Shown: positions 1 to 12,060, counted from the stretch's first letter. The stretch is DNA of 64,000 nucleotides from Chamaecrista fasciculata (GCA_003254925.1 QANZ01027320.1:42472-106471); one strand, 5' to 3'. Notes: generated from the letters alone by a model not told the origin. Numbers and translations are program-made.

Positions 1-59
1 AAAAAGAAAAAAAAATTAGAAAGTGAAAATATATATATAAAAAAGGGTTAGAGATTCTG

Positions 60-382
60 TTTCTGCTTGTTGCATTGTGTGTCCTTTTTTGAGAGGGAAA
101 CAAAAAAAAAACTCTAGCAGTATCTAAAGGAGGCTTTCCTGGTTGAAGGCATAAAGCTTTGAACTCTTTTTGAGAGAGGTATTTATATACTCTATTGCTA
201 TTATGTATATTTGGATTTTTTTTTCCTTTGATGTTTATTTTTTCTCCATGAATTGCTTTTGCTGATGTTGGTCTTCCTCTTTTTTTTTTCTTCTCCAGAA
301 AAAAATAATTATATAAAACGAAAAGTAGGCTTCCTTGGGAGAGAAGGCATTGTAGCAAGGTTTTGAAATCCTTGGAGAAGAG
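60..382 (+). promoter_or_regulatory. Gene A leader: candidate 5' UTR exons
   Basis: Two blocks, about 60-178 and 299-382, contain the cluster leader motif GGCTTCC or GGCTTTCC in a purine-rich setting. Each is followed by GAG/GT-type donors (178/179 and 382/383), and the second is preceded by a pyrimidine tract and CCAG. The same block recurs at 59700-59935. Related leaders precede genes B, C and D. If the ATG at 4742 is joined by its adjacent acceptor, the first intron would be about 4.4 kb. The promoter would lie at or before the window edge. Not supported by transcripts. Confidence 0.4.
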
Positions 383-879
383 GTCAGTATCTGTTTATAC
401 TGATTGTATCTTTCTGCATTTCGGTTTGCAATTATGTTAGTTGCTGTCTGATTGTCTTGTGCTATGTTTAATATACATGTTGCACTTTCTAGCTTCTTAA
501 TTGGGGGTTATATGATAGACCCTGAGAGTATAGAGGTTAGAAACAAAGGGTTAGAGGCTGTAAGAAAACTGTTTGCTATGCAGATACACTGATATAGAGG
601 TAACTGTGAGAAAAAAATTATAACCATGAATCATTAGGAGAATATTTTAAACGTGATCTAGTGCCAATAATGTGGAGGCCTATTATCCTATTCTTATCTA
701 TGTCTAATGATTGCTCTAGTGAAGAAGATAAAACAATGTGTGGATTGGAGAGGAGTCTAAACTCCTTTATTTTAGAGGACTAACAATTATCCTCTTAGCA
801 TATTGGATTGTCAACCAAATATATCTACACTATCACATATTCACATTACACTTGAAAGCACAATTAAAATTTAAGACCA

Positions 880-1015
880 AACCAAGGAGTGTAGTTAAGT
901 GGTAGGGACTTGTCCATCCTTAACCAAATATCAGGAGTTCAATTTCTGGCTTTGAGTATGGGACATCCCTAAATCCTTGGGCCAGTTGTCCTAAACTTCG
1001 AGGTCTCTACAAGTC
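880..1015 (+). mobile_element. Possible tRNA-derived SINE fragment
   Basis: A stretch with an A-box-like TAGTTAAGTGG near 893 and a B-box-like AGTTCAATTTC about 40 bases later is followed by a non-tRNA body. This matches the Pol III promoter layout of plant SINEs. No target duplication or poly-A/T end was identified. Confidence 0.3.
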
Positions 1016-1964
1016 AGCAAGGTGATTAGTCACGGTTATCGATTGTACAATGTGTAACATCTTAAACTTTAAACTCATAAATTTTAAAGACAATAACAAA
1101 TTACATGAGGCTCCGTCTCTCAATAGCCTCACAGGGCCCAACTCAGGAAACAGATAATAAAAATATAACTGAACTACCTCTTCATTCATACTAAATATTC
1201 ATTTTCATTCATTTCACACAAGCCACTTTATTAACAATATAGCAATCACCATTTAGGCATCTTTAAGCCTCACTTTTCAAGCATTTTCTCTTGCATTTGA
1301 GTCCCAAATCTTTAAAGGGATGCAAGATTACAACAAACACACCAAGCTTAACTTTTACAAACCATTCCATCATTCACTTCTTTAACAATAAATCGCACAT
1401 TCATCATTATCAATCACTATTATTTACATCACATTAATTCATCAAAACAACTCCTAAACATCACAAATTTCCTTTCAATCTAGTCCCAAACCAAAAAGGG
1501 ACACAAAAGCATGAAAAACTACTATTTTAGTGCAAATTAAAGTGGCTAAAAACAGGGGAAACACAACTCTACGTTTTTCCTTCCAAAAACTCTGTTTCTT
1601 TACATTTTGGTCCTCAAATTCGTTTTCCTCATCATCAATTTAGCAAATATACATCAAAACTCATCAATAAGAACAACAACAACATTTAATCTTCATTTAT
1701 ATAATCATGGTTCAACATATTCCAAAACAACTTATAAACCTTAACTTTGAAATCAACACATTAAATGCACGTACTTGACTCATACATGCACATTGAACTC
1801 ACAATTAGCCAAATTTCACATAAACATCAAGCAAATAATCAAACTTAACAATCTAAACAAAACCCCAGGAAAAACCAAGAGAGAAATAGGGTTTGAGATG
1901 AGGAGAAAGAGAAAGAAAACCCTACCTATAGTTGCTCCTCCAAGCTCCAACTTCAATCTTTCAT

Positions 1965-2110
1965 GGCTTCTCTCGTCTTCTTCTTCCTTCTTCTTCTCCT
2001 TCTTCGTCTCTTTCTTCTTCTCCTTTCTCTTCTTCTCTCTCGCGGCTCCCTCTCTCTCTTTCTCTCTTTCTCTTTAGTCTTTTCTTTCTTTCTTTCTTTC
2101 TCACGATCTC
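1965..2110 (+). repeat. Polypyrimidine (CT/TTC) low-complexity tract
   Basis: Almost pure C/T over about 140 bases, with TTC, CTCT and TTTC subrepeats. It produces overlapping Ser/Phe/Leu-rich open frames on both strands that are not genes. Confidence 0.8.
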
Positions 2111-4279
2111 TCTCCCCTTTTCTAAATCATATATATAACTTTTATAAATAATGACTAGAACTACATTTTCTCCCCCCAAACTTTCTAATTTATTTTAAAA
2201 CACTCCTTAACACTCACATTCTCACCACTTTACTCTTTCTCTTTCATTTTAATCCCTCTTATATTATTTATGCTCACAAATTATTACTAGTTATATTATT
2301 AAAACTTTATAAATCTTTCATTTTAGTCCCTTATTACACTCGGGTATTACACAGTGATGTCCTGAGTAACACTTAGTTGCCAAAAAAAAAATCTAAGATA
2401 AAAATCAATAAATCATAATTAATTTAGAGGTGTGAATGTGTCATAGTCATAATTGGACTATGCCTCTAAGTCTAACAAACAAATAAAATATCAATTAATT
2501 AGACCTAAAATAAATAATTTTCTAACATTAACCATTCACGACCCACCACAAGGATTATCCTCACAAATATTACATACTGAATTTTCCCACTATCTAGCTA
2601 TACCTATATATATATAGCAATGTACGTTTAAGAGTATATTTAATCAGTGAATACATTAAAATAGTTCTAAATTCTAAGAGGTGAAGACTAAACTACTAAA
2701 GAATCAAAATAGACGGCCTAGTGTGGACTTTGTGTTTCAGTAACATTATGATCTTCAAAATATAGTTGAAAGCATTGATTAAAGGCTTGACCGATCTCAC
2801 TCAGTCAAACCGAATTTGGTGATCTGAACATTATTTTGTAATTTGATCAAGAATTAGCTCAAATCAACCCAGTAAAAGCTCAAGCTTATGCATTTTGTAA
2901 ACAAATTATGATATTCTAATTTATATTAAATGAAGCCACTTATATACATATATATATGCATGTATATATTACACATTTTGTGACTTTTCATATGTACTTA
3001 TTAAATGGAGGTGGGAAGCTAATTTTTGTTCCAGTTAATCTTTCACTAGACTTTACCTCATTAACTTCCACAGTTTTCCTTCACTTTGTTTCATATGTTT
3101 TCTTTGTTACTCTATTTTAATTTTCTAAGATTTCACATATATAGCTTTTCATTTAACTCAAATAATAATATTTTTGAATTACAAATTTGAGGTTGTATTA
3201 TTATTGGCATAATTATTGTAAGTTTTATTAGTTTAATAAGTTTTTTTTTTCATTTTTATTTAATTAGTATTATGAAAATAGTATATTAAGTTAACTGCAT
3301 ATGATGTTCATTTTAATTTGATATTTATCATGTCAAATTTTTTCATTTAAATTATTTTTTAAATACAAATTATGTTTTTATTTAATTTATACATATATAA
3401 ATATTTTAATTTATTTCTTTAATTAAAAAAACATTTAAGAAGATGAAGAAGCCAGGTGGCATTGGAAAATATGGACTAAAGGAAGAGTGTTTTAAGACAA
3501 AAAAAAAAATATTAATTATCTCATTTCCACACATTTCTTTAACAAAAAAGTTCGTTATAGTTTTTTTTATACATAAAATCATTATATTTGGATTACAAAA
3601 TGAACATAAACTTATTGGGGTTCTTTTTTGTTGTCTTTATGTTAAAAATTTACTAATTTATTTTCAAAACTGATAGAGAAGAATAACTGATCAATTTGAA
3701 ATTCATTGCAAAATTAATGATTTTGGGTCCCAATATTTAAAGGTTTATTAGAAGAATTTAGGTGCGCTTGATTTAAAAAAATATTTTTTGTTTTTATTTT
3801 GTATTTCATTTTTAAAATTATATTTTCATTCTTTTAAGAAATATGTTTGTTTTATTAAGTTAAAAATTTATTTTTATTCACATTTACATTATGTTAAACT
3901 AAATAACTATAAATTTTATGTATTTTTAAGTTTATTATTACTAAATGATGATTTTAATATGTTTGAATATTTTACTTTGTGTAATATTATAAAATATCAC
4001 AAGTTAATTTTTAAAAATACTGAAAATGTCTTTTTGATGTTTCTTATTTTCAGCCTATTTCAAGAAATATTTTCAAAAAAAATTGTAAAAAAAAACATTT
4101 TCAATTATATTTTCTATTTTCATTGAAAGTAAAAACAAAAAACATGACACTAAACATACAATTTTGTTAATTTGTTCAAATCCAAGTTCAAAAAATGGGA
4201 CTATAAATCTATAATATTGTTAAACAATCATATGAGGTTAGAGAGACAAATATAGATATGAAAGTTATAAAGCTAGAGA

Positions 4280-4420
4280 CAAAAAGGGCAGCCCAGTGCA
4301 TGAGGCTCCCACTAGGTGGGGTTTGAGGAGGGTCAAGATGTACGCAGCCTTACTCTTGCTTTGCAGAGAGACTGTTTTCAGGATTTGAATTTGTGACCTC
4401 TAAGTCACCAACCAACAACA
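4280..4420 (+). mobile_element. Au-family SINE
   Basis: The sequence opens with GGGCAGCCCAGTGCATGAGG, runs through GTACGCAGCCTTACTCTTGC and continues into TTGTGACCTCTAAGTCACC, matching the recognisable order of the Au SINE of angiosperms. It is flanked by an 11-base near-perfect direct repeat, AAAGCTAGAGA at 4269-4279 and AAAGCTGGAGA at 4421-4431, as expected of a target duplication. It lies about 320 bases before the gene A start codon, inside the predicted first intron or proximal upstream region. Confidence 0.85.
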
Positions 4421-4741
4421 AAAGCTGGAGAGAAATAAAACAAAAATAACTTTACAAACAAAAGAACCAATTGTAAAGGGTCCTCATCTCTCTATTTTTC
4501 TCTTTCAATCTCTCTCTAACTTCCGCTTGAAAACTTCATATCTTTCTCTAACCCCATATAAAATTACTTTTATTATATATACTCATAATCATCTCAAATT
4601 ATCTTTATGCTGTTAAAGTCCTTCAGCTAGATCCAATAGGTTTTTACAGCTATGTATTCTAGGTCCAATGGTTTTGTCATAGCTAACCATACTTATATAG
4701 TAGGACGATAGTCTCTAATTCTAGTCTCATGTCCATGTTAG

Positions 4742-7700
4742 ATGGCTGAGGGGATCGCTACGAGTGTTGGGACAAACCTTGTCCAAAGATTTGTAGATGG
4801 AGCAATGAATGAAATGAAGTATTTATGTTGTTTCAAGAGTTATGTTGATGGCTATGAAAAGGAAAAGAGTAGATTATTAGCAATGAAGGAGAGTGTGGAC
4901 AATGATATAAAAGAAGCCAAAGAACAAAACAAGACTGTGATGGACAGTGAAACTCAACAATGGCTAAAGGAAGCAGGTGATGTCATTGGGGTAGATACTA
5001 AAGTGAAGAAGAAATGGTTTTTTGGTTTGTGCACTAACTGCATTTGGCAGTATTCACAAGGCAAGGAGTTGGCAGAGAAGACAGTAGAAATCCAAGGGCT
5101 AATGGAAAGAAGAAGCAGGTTAGGCCGAATTGCGCGTTCAGCTGGACGTCCGGGCATGGAATTCTATTCTCTACAAGATTTTATGCATTTTGAGAGTAGA
5201 AAGGCTAGATATGAAGAACTTAAGGAGGCATTGAGAAGTGAGGATAACCATATAATTGGATTGCAAGGGATGGGAGGAACAGGGAAAACCACAATGGCAA
5301 CACAAGTTGGTAAAGAAGTTGAAGAGTCCAAGTTGTTTGATAAAGTCATCTTTGTTATTGTTTCCAATCCTCCAGATTTGAAAAAGATTCAAAGTGGCAT
5401 TGCAAGAAACTTAGGTTTTCAATATGATGAAAGAGATGAATTAGAAGAAAATGCAAAGATACTGTGGTCCAGAATAGCTAAGGGCGAAGAAAAGATCCTT
5501 ATAATTCTGGACGATGTATGGCAGGAGATCAATCTGCACAAGGACATAGGGATTCCGCTACGGTACGATCAGAAGAGTCGATGCTGCATTTTGCTTACGA
5601 CACGTTATAAGAGTGTTTGTCAGAAAATTGGATGCCAAAAGACAATTGAGCTGGAGCTCTTGTCTGAAGATGAGGCATTGAATCTTTTCCTATGGCATGC
5701 TGCAGGCAAAAGTATTGATGGTGCTTCTAAGAAAATGAGGAATATGGCGTCTAAACTTGTGAAGCAATGTGGAAGACTACCTGTTGCAATTGTAGCTGTG
5801 GCAAAATCTTTAAACTCTAAACCAATGGAAGATTGGGAAGCTGCATTTGTGAGGTTGAAACATGTTGACCCATTATTGCATCATGTTGATGAAGATTTAG
5901 CAAGGGCTTATAGATCTTTGAGCTTAAGCATTGATAATCTAAAGAATAAGGAATCCAAAGAACTCTTCCTTTTGAGCTCTCTATTCCCAGAGGATTCTGA
6001 AATACGTGTAGAAATGTTAAGGAGAATCGCTATAGGATTGGGGCTCTTTGGCGAAGCTAATGAGTACTACATATTAAAAAGTCGAGTTCGTAAAATTGAA
6101 AAAGAACTCATAGATTCTTCTTTATGGTTGAAGGCCAACAATAACCGTGAGAAGGCCAGCAATAACCGTGTTAAGTTGCATGACTTGGTACGTGAAGTTG
6201 CCATAAAGGTAGCAAACACAAGGATTCAAGTTGTCATGGATTCCAAAGCAATATTAAGTGAGGATACACAGTATTCATATTGGAATGTTGATGAGTTCCC
6301 CAATCATTTTGGTGGTAATAAACTTGAGCTTTTGATAGTGTGGATAAATGCAGAGAATTTTGATAATGTTCCAGATGCACCATTTGAAGGTATGACGAGA
6401 CTTAAAGTTTTACTTTTGTCTGCTACTCCCTGGAAGATTTCTAACTTATTGCATCCGTCACTGTTGCAATCCATTGGGTCTCTAAGAAACATCCGAACTT
6501 TGATACTAATATTTTGGAAGTTAGGAGACATATCTATCTTGAGAAACCTACAGCTTCTTGAGAGTCTCCAGATGACTGGTTGTTCATTTGACACATTGCC
6601 AGATTCAATTATTCGACTAGAGAAATTGAGATTGCTGACCTTGAGAAGGTGTTACATGGGAGAGGGTAATCCTTTTAAAGTGATTGAAAGATGTCATCGA
6701 CTAGAAGAGCTATACTTTTCTTACAATAGATATGAATATTACAAAGAAGATGAAGATGAACTTCATTGCATTGGAACTCCTCTTGCTCTGAAAAGGTATT
6801 GTCTATATATTGGGTGTAATCTATATACATTTCCTTTTGTAGATCCTGATGATAACGAGGATATCCAGGATATCGAGGTTTACGAAGATTCAATGTCTAG
6901 AGTTTTACAAGTAAATCTTTCGGAAAACCCCCTCTCTGAAGCAACAATGAAATCACTGGTAGCCAGAGCAGAGTTTCTCTATTTAGAAGGCGATTACCAT
7001 CAAGCAATATGGAGAAATATGATCCCTGACATTGTTAGTGTGGAAGATGGAGGTCTGAATGAGTTAATTAAGCTTTATTGGAGTGGAATGTCTAAGATAG
7101 AGTGCCTAGTCAATACAGAGCATCTTCAACAGGGTGTCACTATCTTCTCCAATTTAGTTAAGTTGAAACTTGCTGATACGAATGTGAGAGAATTATGTAG
7201 TGGTCCTTTCCCTGTTGACTTTCTCAAGCAACTAGAGAAACTACACTTGAAAAATTGTTCAAAACTAGAAGGGGTATTATTCAAGGGCAATTTTGACCTG
7301 GGCAAACTAAAGTCCATAAAACTGGAAAATTGTTCAATGACATCTCTTTTTCACCCCTCCACAGCTCAAAGTCTTCTACAGCTAGAAACATTGAAGATAG
7401 TTGATTGTGATGAACTGAAGTACATAGTAACTACGGGTGAGGGATCGGAAGAGGAGAAAGTAGATTATCTTAATCCTAATCCTAGTCAAAGGAGTCTTCC
7501 AAAGTTGAAAGTCCTCAGTGTTGCATGTTGCAACAACTTAGAATCTATATTGCCAATCTATTTTGCTGAAGACACTCTGCAGCTAGAAGAAGTGTTCTTG
7601 GTGTACTGTAAGGAGCTGAAATATCTATTTGGCCAACATTTAGATGAGGGGGGTTCGTATGAAAAGGAAAAAAATATCACACTCCCTTCACTACAAAGAA

Positions 7701-10700
7701 TGATGATTTATGACATGCCAAAGTTCATCAACATATATCCAGAATGTTATCATCCAAGGTCTTCTATTATGCAAAGCTCAGGAGAGGTTGTGAAGGTGAC
7801 AACAGATCCCCGTCCTAGTCACACTTTCTCTTGGGCTTCTATTTGTTGCTTTATGGGAAAATCGAGTGCTGCGAGTGTGGAAAACCCTTCTACTTTGGAG
7901 GCCACTCAGACTCACCACGCTGCCCCACAGCCACAGGTATATATACCCCTATCTCTATCTTTGTTACTAAATTTCTTTGGCATCATGTAGCCATTGAAAA
8001 GAAAGAGTTTTACTCCTATTCCTATCTCTATCTTTGTTATCCTACTTAATCATATGAGATAATTTCAAATAGCCACAAGATAATAACAACAATTAAATAC
8101 ATATTCTTGGCATTTATTGAGAAAGAATTCACGAGTTTAAATTTATATGGAATGCAGATACTAAAGACAGAGATGATCTTCAAACCAGATAAGTGTCTTT
8201 TGAAAAGGCCATTAAATCCACAATATATGAGAAAGATAAGTATCACTCATTGCTCCAATTTAACGTCATTGTTCACACTACCTGCTGCCTCATCTATGTC
8301 GTTGTTGGAAGAGCTGAATATAAAGGAATGTTGTGGACTGGAGCAAATAGTAATAGATGAGGGAGATGGTCATGATCACGTGAATTACACCTCTCTCTTT
8401 CCAAATTTAAGGAGGGTTTCAGTGAATAACTGCGGAGGCTTACGGGAATCTTTATTTCCAACTTCTCATTTTGGGACCTTTGAACATCTGGAATATTTAA
8501 CAATCTCCAGTGCTCATGGGCTGAGAAATGTTTTTGGAAAATGCTACTATGAAGATAATGTTCCTCACGAGAATCAGAAATTTGAGATTAACCTTACTGC
8601 TCTAACACATCTATCCCTTCGTGATGTACCAAATATGGTCAGCATTTGCACTGAAAATTGTCATCTCACAGCATTATCTCCAGAAAGCATTGTTTTGGAA
8701 AAATGTCCACAGCTTCCTATAAGACCATTAATTGATTTAGGGGTCGGCAGGATTGAAAGACAAGGTCTCACGATGAGAAAGGTATAACCCTCTCTGCAAC
8801 TTGTTCTTCTAGTATTATCATACTACAGTATTCTTACTTAAAAGTAATAATTTAAAAGATGTGCTCTAGATCAAAGTTATAACTAAAACTATGTTTGAAT
8901 TTTATTTGAAACGTAATATATTGAATCCTTTGTGGCACAGGAAATTGACAAGCGGCTGGAAAAATTGACTGAACTTGAGCTGTCAAACACTGAGATAGAT
9001 ATTATTTATAATCTTGAAGGAGTTCCAATAGAAGGACGTGTGACCTCAAGTTTGAAAAAAATGAGACTCATAAATTTGCCCAGTTTAAGTGATATATGTG
9101 CGGGACCCCCAAATATTCTGAGCCTTGAAAATCTTTCTCATCTAATCATACAAAAATGCAACAAATTGAGAGTTATCTTTTCTGCATCTATTTTGCAAAG
9201 CTTTCCAAATTTAAGGAGTCTTGAAGTATTAAACTGCGAAGAACTAGTGCAGATCATTGAAGAGACTGATCTAAATCCTCATCTTTTGAAACAAAAATGC
9301 TTCCCAGAGTTATGGAAAATTGAGATTAGTGGGTGCAAGAGTATGAAATGCCTATTCCCTATCTCCACATTTGGATGCAAAGATGGTGAAACAAAAGAGC
9401 TGAAGGATGTGTTTCCAGAACTAGAACAATTAATACTTACAGATCTGCCAGACATTGACAGTGTTTGCCGAGGAATTGATTTCCAAAAGGTACGGGATTA
9501 TGTTGTGAGTCAATGTCCCAAAATCTCTCTAGCTTCCTCAACTACAATGGATCATCAAGATGAAGGTACACACTAAAAATATCACAGTTTAATCTCTATT
9601 AATTATACAATTTTCTCATATAACGGTGAAACTATTTTTTTTGGCTAGATTCTAAAGCTCAACCAGCAACATCAATGGAGGAGTTGCCTCCTTCGCAGGT
9701 TAGTACCAATCAATCTATACCACGTACATAACATGGCCTGATATTAGACACGGGAGAAAGCAGAAGATTTAAGATTTATAAAGTTTTCTAGAGGCTTTAA
9801 CTCAGTTTATCTACTTTTTATTATGTTGTTTGTTATTTTTTCAGAGTGAAAAAGAGGTCATAAATCAAGTTGTTAAAGAACCAAAAGCCAGTTCACTAAA
9901 TTTGACAAAGGTACCTTAACTTGAATTTCTTACAAAGTTTAGACACTAGAAAACTATGTTTTTGATGACATGACGCGATAGCAACAAATTCAGGAAACAA
10001 TGAAGGAAAGTGTTCAAGATGATGGGCCTGAAATAAAGGATGCTACAGTATCAGATAAACAAACCTTGACTTCAGGCAAGGCATCACAAGAGCCATTTGT
10101 TATTCCTTTACAAAAGGAATCTCCACAGGCAAGCTTATTGTTCTTTTCGGGAAAGAATAAGTTTTTATATGGTAGTCACATAAACGCTGCTGCCTAATGC
10201 TTATTCATGTTCATGTAGGATACAATGATTGATAAAGATGCCAAGAAGGAAACAACTATTACCGGACAACAAGCCCTAGAAGAAACAACACCTGTAATGC
10301 ATTTTGAGGATTCACAAAATGCTAACAATCTACTAATATAGTATTGTTATAGTTTAATGTGTTACTGAAAGACTAATTACTTATCATTCTCCATTGTGCA
10401 GAAAATTAAATTAAGTATTGGAGAAGGTCCTTCATCAGAGAAAAATAACAAACCAACTCCATCAACTCGTTTAGAATCAGAGATCACAAATCTAGGCTCA
10501 TCAACTTTTACCAAGGTATAGTAATGTTGCATTCATTTTAGCTTTGAATATATCTATTGTTGCTTATTCATTTACTTGGCTTAGGAGTTCGATGAAAAGA
10601 AATCAATGGATGATAAAGATGCAATTGGAGAAGGCATAAGCACCAAGGAAGCTCTGGGAAGAGTCTATGAGCCATTGAAGAATGCACAGAAAATTAAAAC

Positions 10701-12020
10701 ATCTACTAATCAACCTTCTGAAGAAAGATCAGGTGAAAATGCAGTGGCAGTCCCACCAACAACAGGTCAAATAATGAAGGATTCAACCTATGCTCCAGTT
10801 GTTTCTTCGTCAGATGACACTTCTAGACTGGTAAATAAGTCTTGTTATAGTCTTTATAGAATTTTTCTCCATTAATCCCTGTTTTGTTACTACGTTTAGT
10901 GGTTTCCATAGAGACTACAAATGTATTTTCATTTATTCATTGAGTTTAATATTTCCATTTGTTGGTTTTAGATTTCTTCCATCACTAGTTCTGAAGAATT
11001 ACCTCAAACAAAAACTACAACTAATAATCTAGAAGCAGATGGTTTTGACAAAATAGACTCTCCACAGGTATATATTGATAGCATTACTTTTAATTTGGGC
11101 ACTTCTTTATATATATTATAGAGAGAAAAAAAAAAGGTAACACAAGTAACGTTTCTTGTGCTCAACCTTAGGGTCAAATCATAGTCAACCAGTCTGAGAT
11201 AGACAATGGTGAAGAAATCAAGATTGAGCATATAAGCCCTGAAGAATTTGAGGAAGATGATCTCTTTAAATTATTTCGAGTACTGGAGGAAGGTGAAGAT
11301 ATGGAAGTTGGTGTGCCCAATGTTTCTAAATTTGCTGTTGTTGAAGATGACAACAAGGTGACTAAGGCCTTTGCAGACTTGGAAGCTTCATTGAAGATGA
11401 GTCTAAATGAGATAGCAAGCTCAGAAGAAAACAGTCTTCGCCTTCAGAATGCTCTCAGCTTGTTGTCTGCATATTGTTCAGAAGATGGAGCTCCCTCACA
11501 TGGCCTTTCAGCCACAATAAGCTCTCTACAACAAGAAATCCAAAGCATTCTATCTTCCTTGAAGCAAGCCTCTTCTTCCGTTCATGCATTCACAGAGCTC
11601 GAAGAAAAAGAGAAACGTATCAACGAAGAACTTCCCCAACGAAAGAAGGCAGCCAAGACTCTCTTATTAGAAATTCGCAAGACAGAGAAGTCTAAGGTTG
11701 AGGCTCAATGTAAGGAAGCAGAACTAAAGGAACATATCTCAAGGTTGCAGTCTGAAATGAACCAAAAAGAAAAGGAAATCAAAGAATGTGAGATTAAACT
11801 GTCATCTCTTCGAGAACAAAAGAAGAAAAGTGTTTCTGATACCATAGGTTTCGTGAAGGAGTTTGAGGCTGTGAAGAAAGACAAGTCTCAGATGGTGGAA
11901 GAACAAATGAAAGCGAGGAAAGAATTAGAAAAAGTGGATGCTAAGTGGTCTTCCTGTGTAGCCAATTTGAAGAAAACTGCACTGTTGCTAGGAATTCATC
12001 TTAATCACAAGCTTCAGTAG
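4742..12020 (+). CDS. Gene A: CC-NB-LRR immune receptor with long C-terminal cassette/coiled-coil extension
   Basis: Predicted intracellular immune receptor of the RPS2/At4g27190-like CNL class. Eleven coding exons: 4742-7936, 8158-8781, 8941-9565, 9649-9698, 9845-9910, 9994-10128, 10219-10293, 10402-10515, 10585-10830, 10972-11067, 11172-12020; joined length 2,025 codons with no internal stop. Exon 1 alone holds the CC (about residues 1-140, with the family YLCC..SYV motif), Walker A GMGGTGKTT at 176-184, kinase-2 KILIILDDVW at 251-260, GRLPVA at 344-349, an MHD-position motif that reads LHD at 479-481, then irregular LRRs. Exons 2 and 3 add more LRRs. Exons 5-10 are phase-0 cassettes and exon 11 is the coiled-coil tail. 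The start is the ATG directly after a good acceptor (TTAG). The donor after exon 6 is GC (CAG/GCAAG). Exon phases agree throughout, so I read it as intact. The small cassette exons are less certain than exons 1-4 and 11. Confidence 0.88.
11172..12020 (+). CDS. Gene A terminal exon: acidic plus coiled-coil tail domain
   Basis: Last exon of gene A, 282 codons plus TAG, opened by CTTAG/GGT. The N-terminal part is acidic and carries the family signature EEDDLFKLFRVLEEG. A conserved helical block follows (KAFADLEASLKMSLNEIASS, then LRLQNALSLLS). About 120 residues of charged heptad-like sequence (ELEEKEKRINEELPQRKKAA through RKELEKVDAKW) look like a continuous coiled coil. The same exon ends genes B, C, D and E. 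I do not recognise it as a named domain. A role as oligomerisation or partner-binding module is inference from the coiled-coil character only. Confidence 0.8.
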   Translation, partial: GQIIVNQSEIDNGEEIKIEHISPEEFEEDDLFKLFRVLEEGEDMEVGVPNVSKFAVVEDDNKVTKAFADLEASLKMSLNEIASSEENSLRLQNALSLLSAYCSEDGAPSHGLSATISSLQQEIQSILSSLKQASSSVHAFTELEEKEKRINEELPQRKKAAKTLLLEIRKTEKSKVEAQCKEAELKEHISRLQSEMNQKEKEIKECEIKLSSLREQKKKSVSDTIGFVKEFEAVKKDKSQMVEEQMKARKELEKVDAKWSSCVANLKKTALLLGIHLNHKLQ

Positions 12021-12044
12021 TTAGAGATTGTTGATTTAATTTCC

Positions 12045-12050
12045 AATAAA
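12045..12050 (+). terminator. Candidate polyadenylation signal of gene A
   Basis: AATAAA lies 25 bases after the gene A stop codon in an A-rich context; a second AATAAA-like hexamer follows near 12153. Position and consensus are suggestive only. Confidence 0.4.
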
Positions 12051-12060
12051 CAAGAAAAAT

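Larger units (their letters stand above)
383..4741 (+). other. Predicted first intron of gene A (non-coding, repeat-rich)
   Basis: No supportable gene. It is AT-rich with many A/T runs. It holds a SINE-like segment near 880-1015, a long CT-rich tract (about 1965-2110), a very AT-rich block (3100-4140) and an Au SINE at 4280-4420. Open frames here are low-complexity shadows. Confidence 0.4.

Noticed and set aside
1775-2179. Overlapping open frames of 60-100 codons on both strands
   Set aside because: They come from the CT-rich tract; composition is Ser/Phe/Leu on one strand and Arg/Glu on the other, with no gene-like features.
3443-4126. Open frames of 76 and 112 codons
   Set aside because: Phe/Ile/Lys/Tyr-rich translation of very AT-rich intron; no start context, homology or splice partners.
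4954-7317. Minus-strand frames opposite gene A exon 1, and equivalents opposite B, C and D
   Set aside because: Shadows of the NLR coding strand; the same shadows recur at matching positions in B and C.
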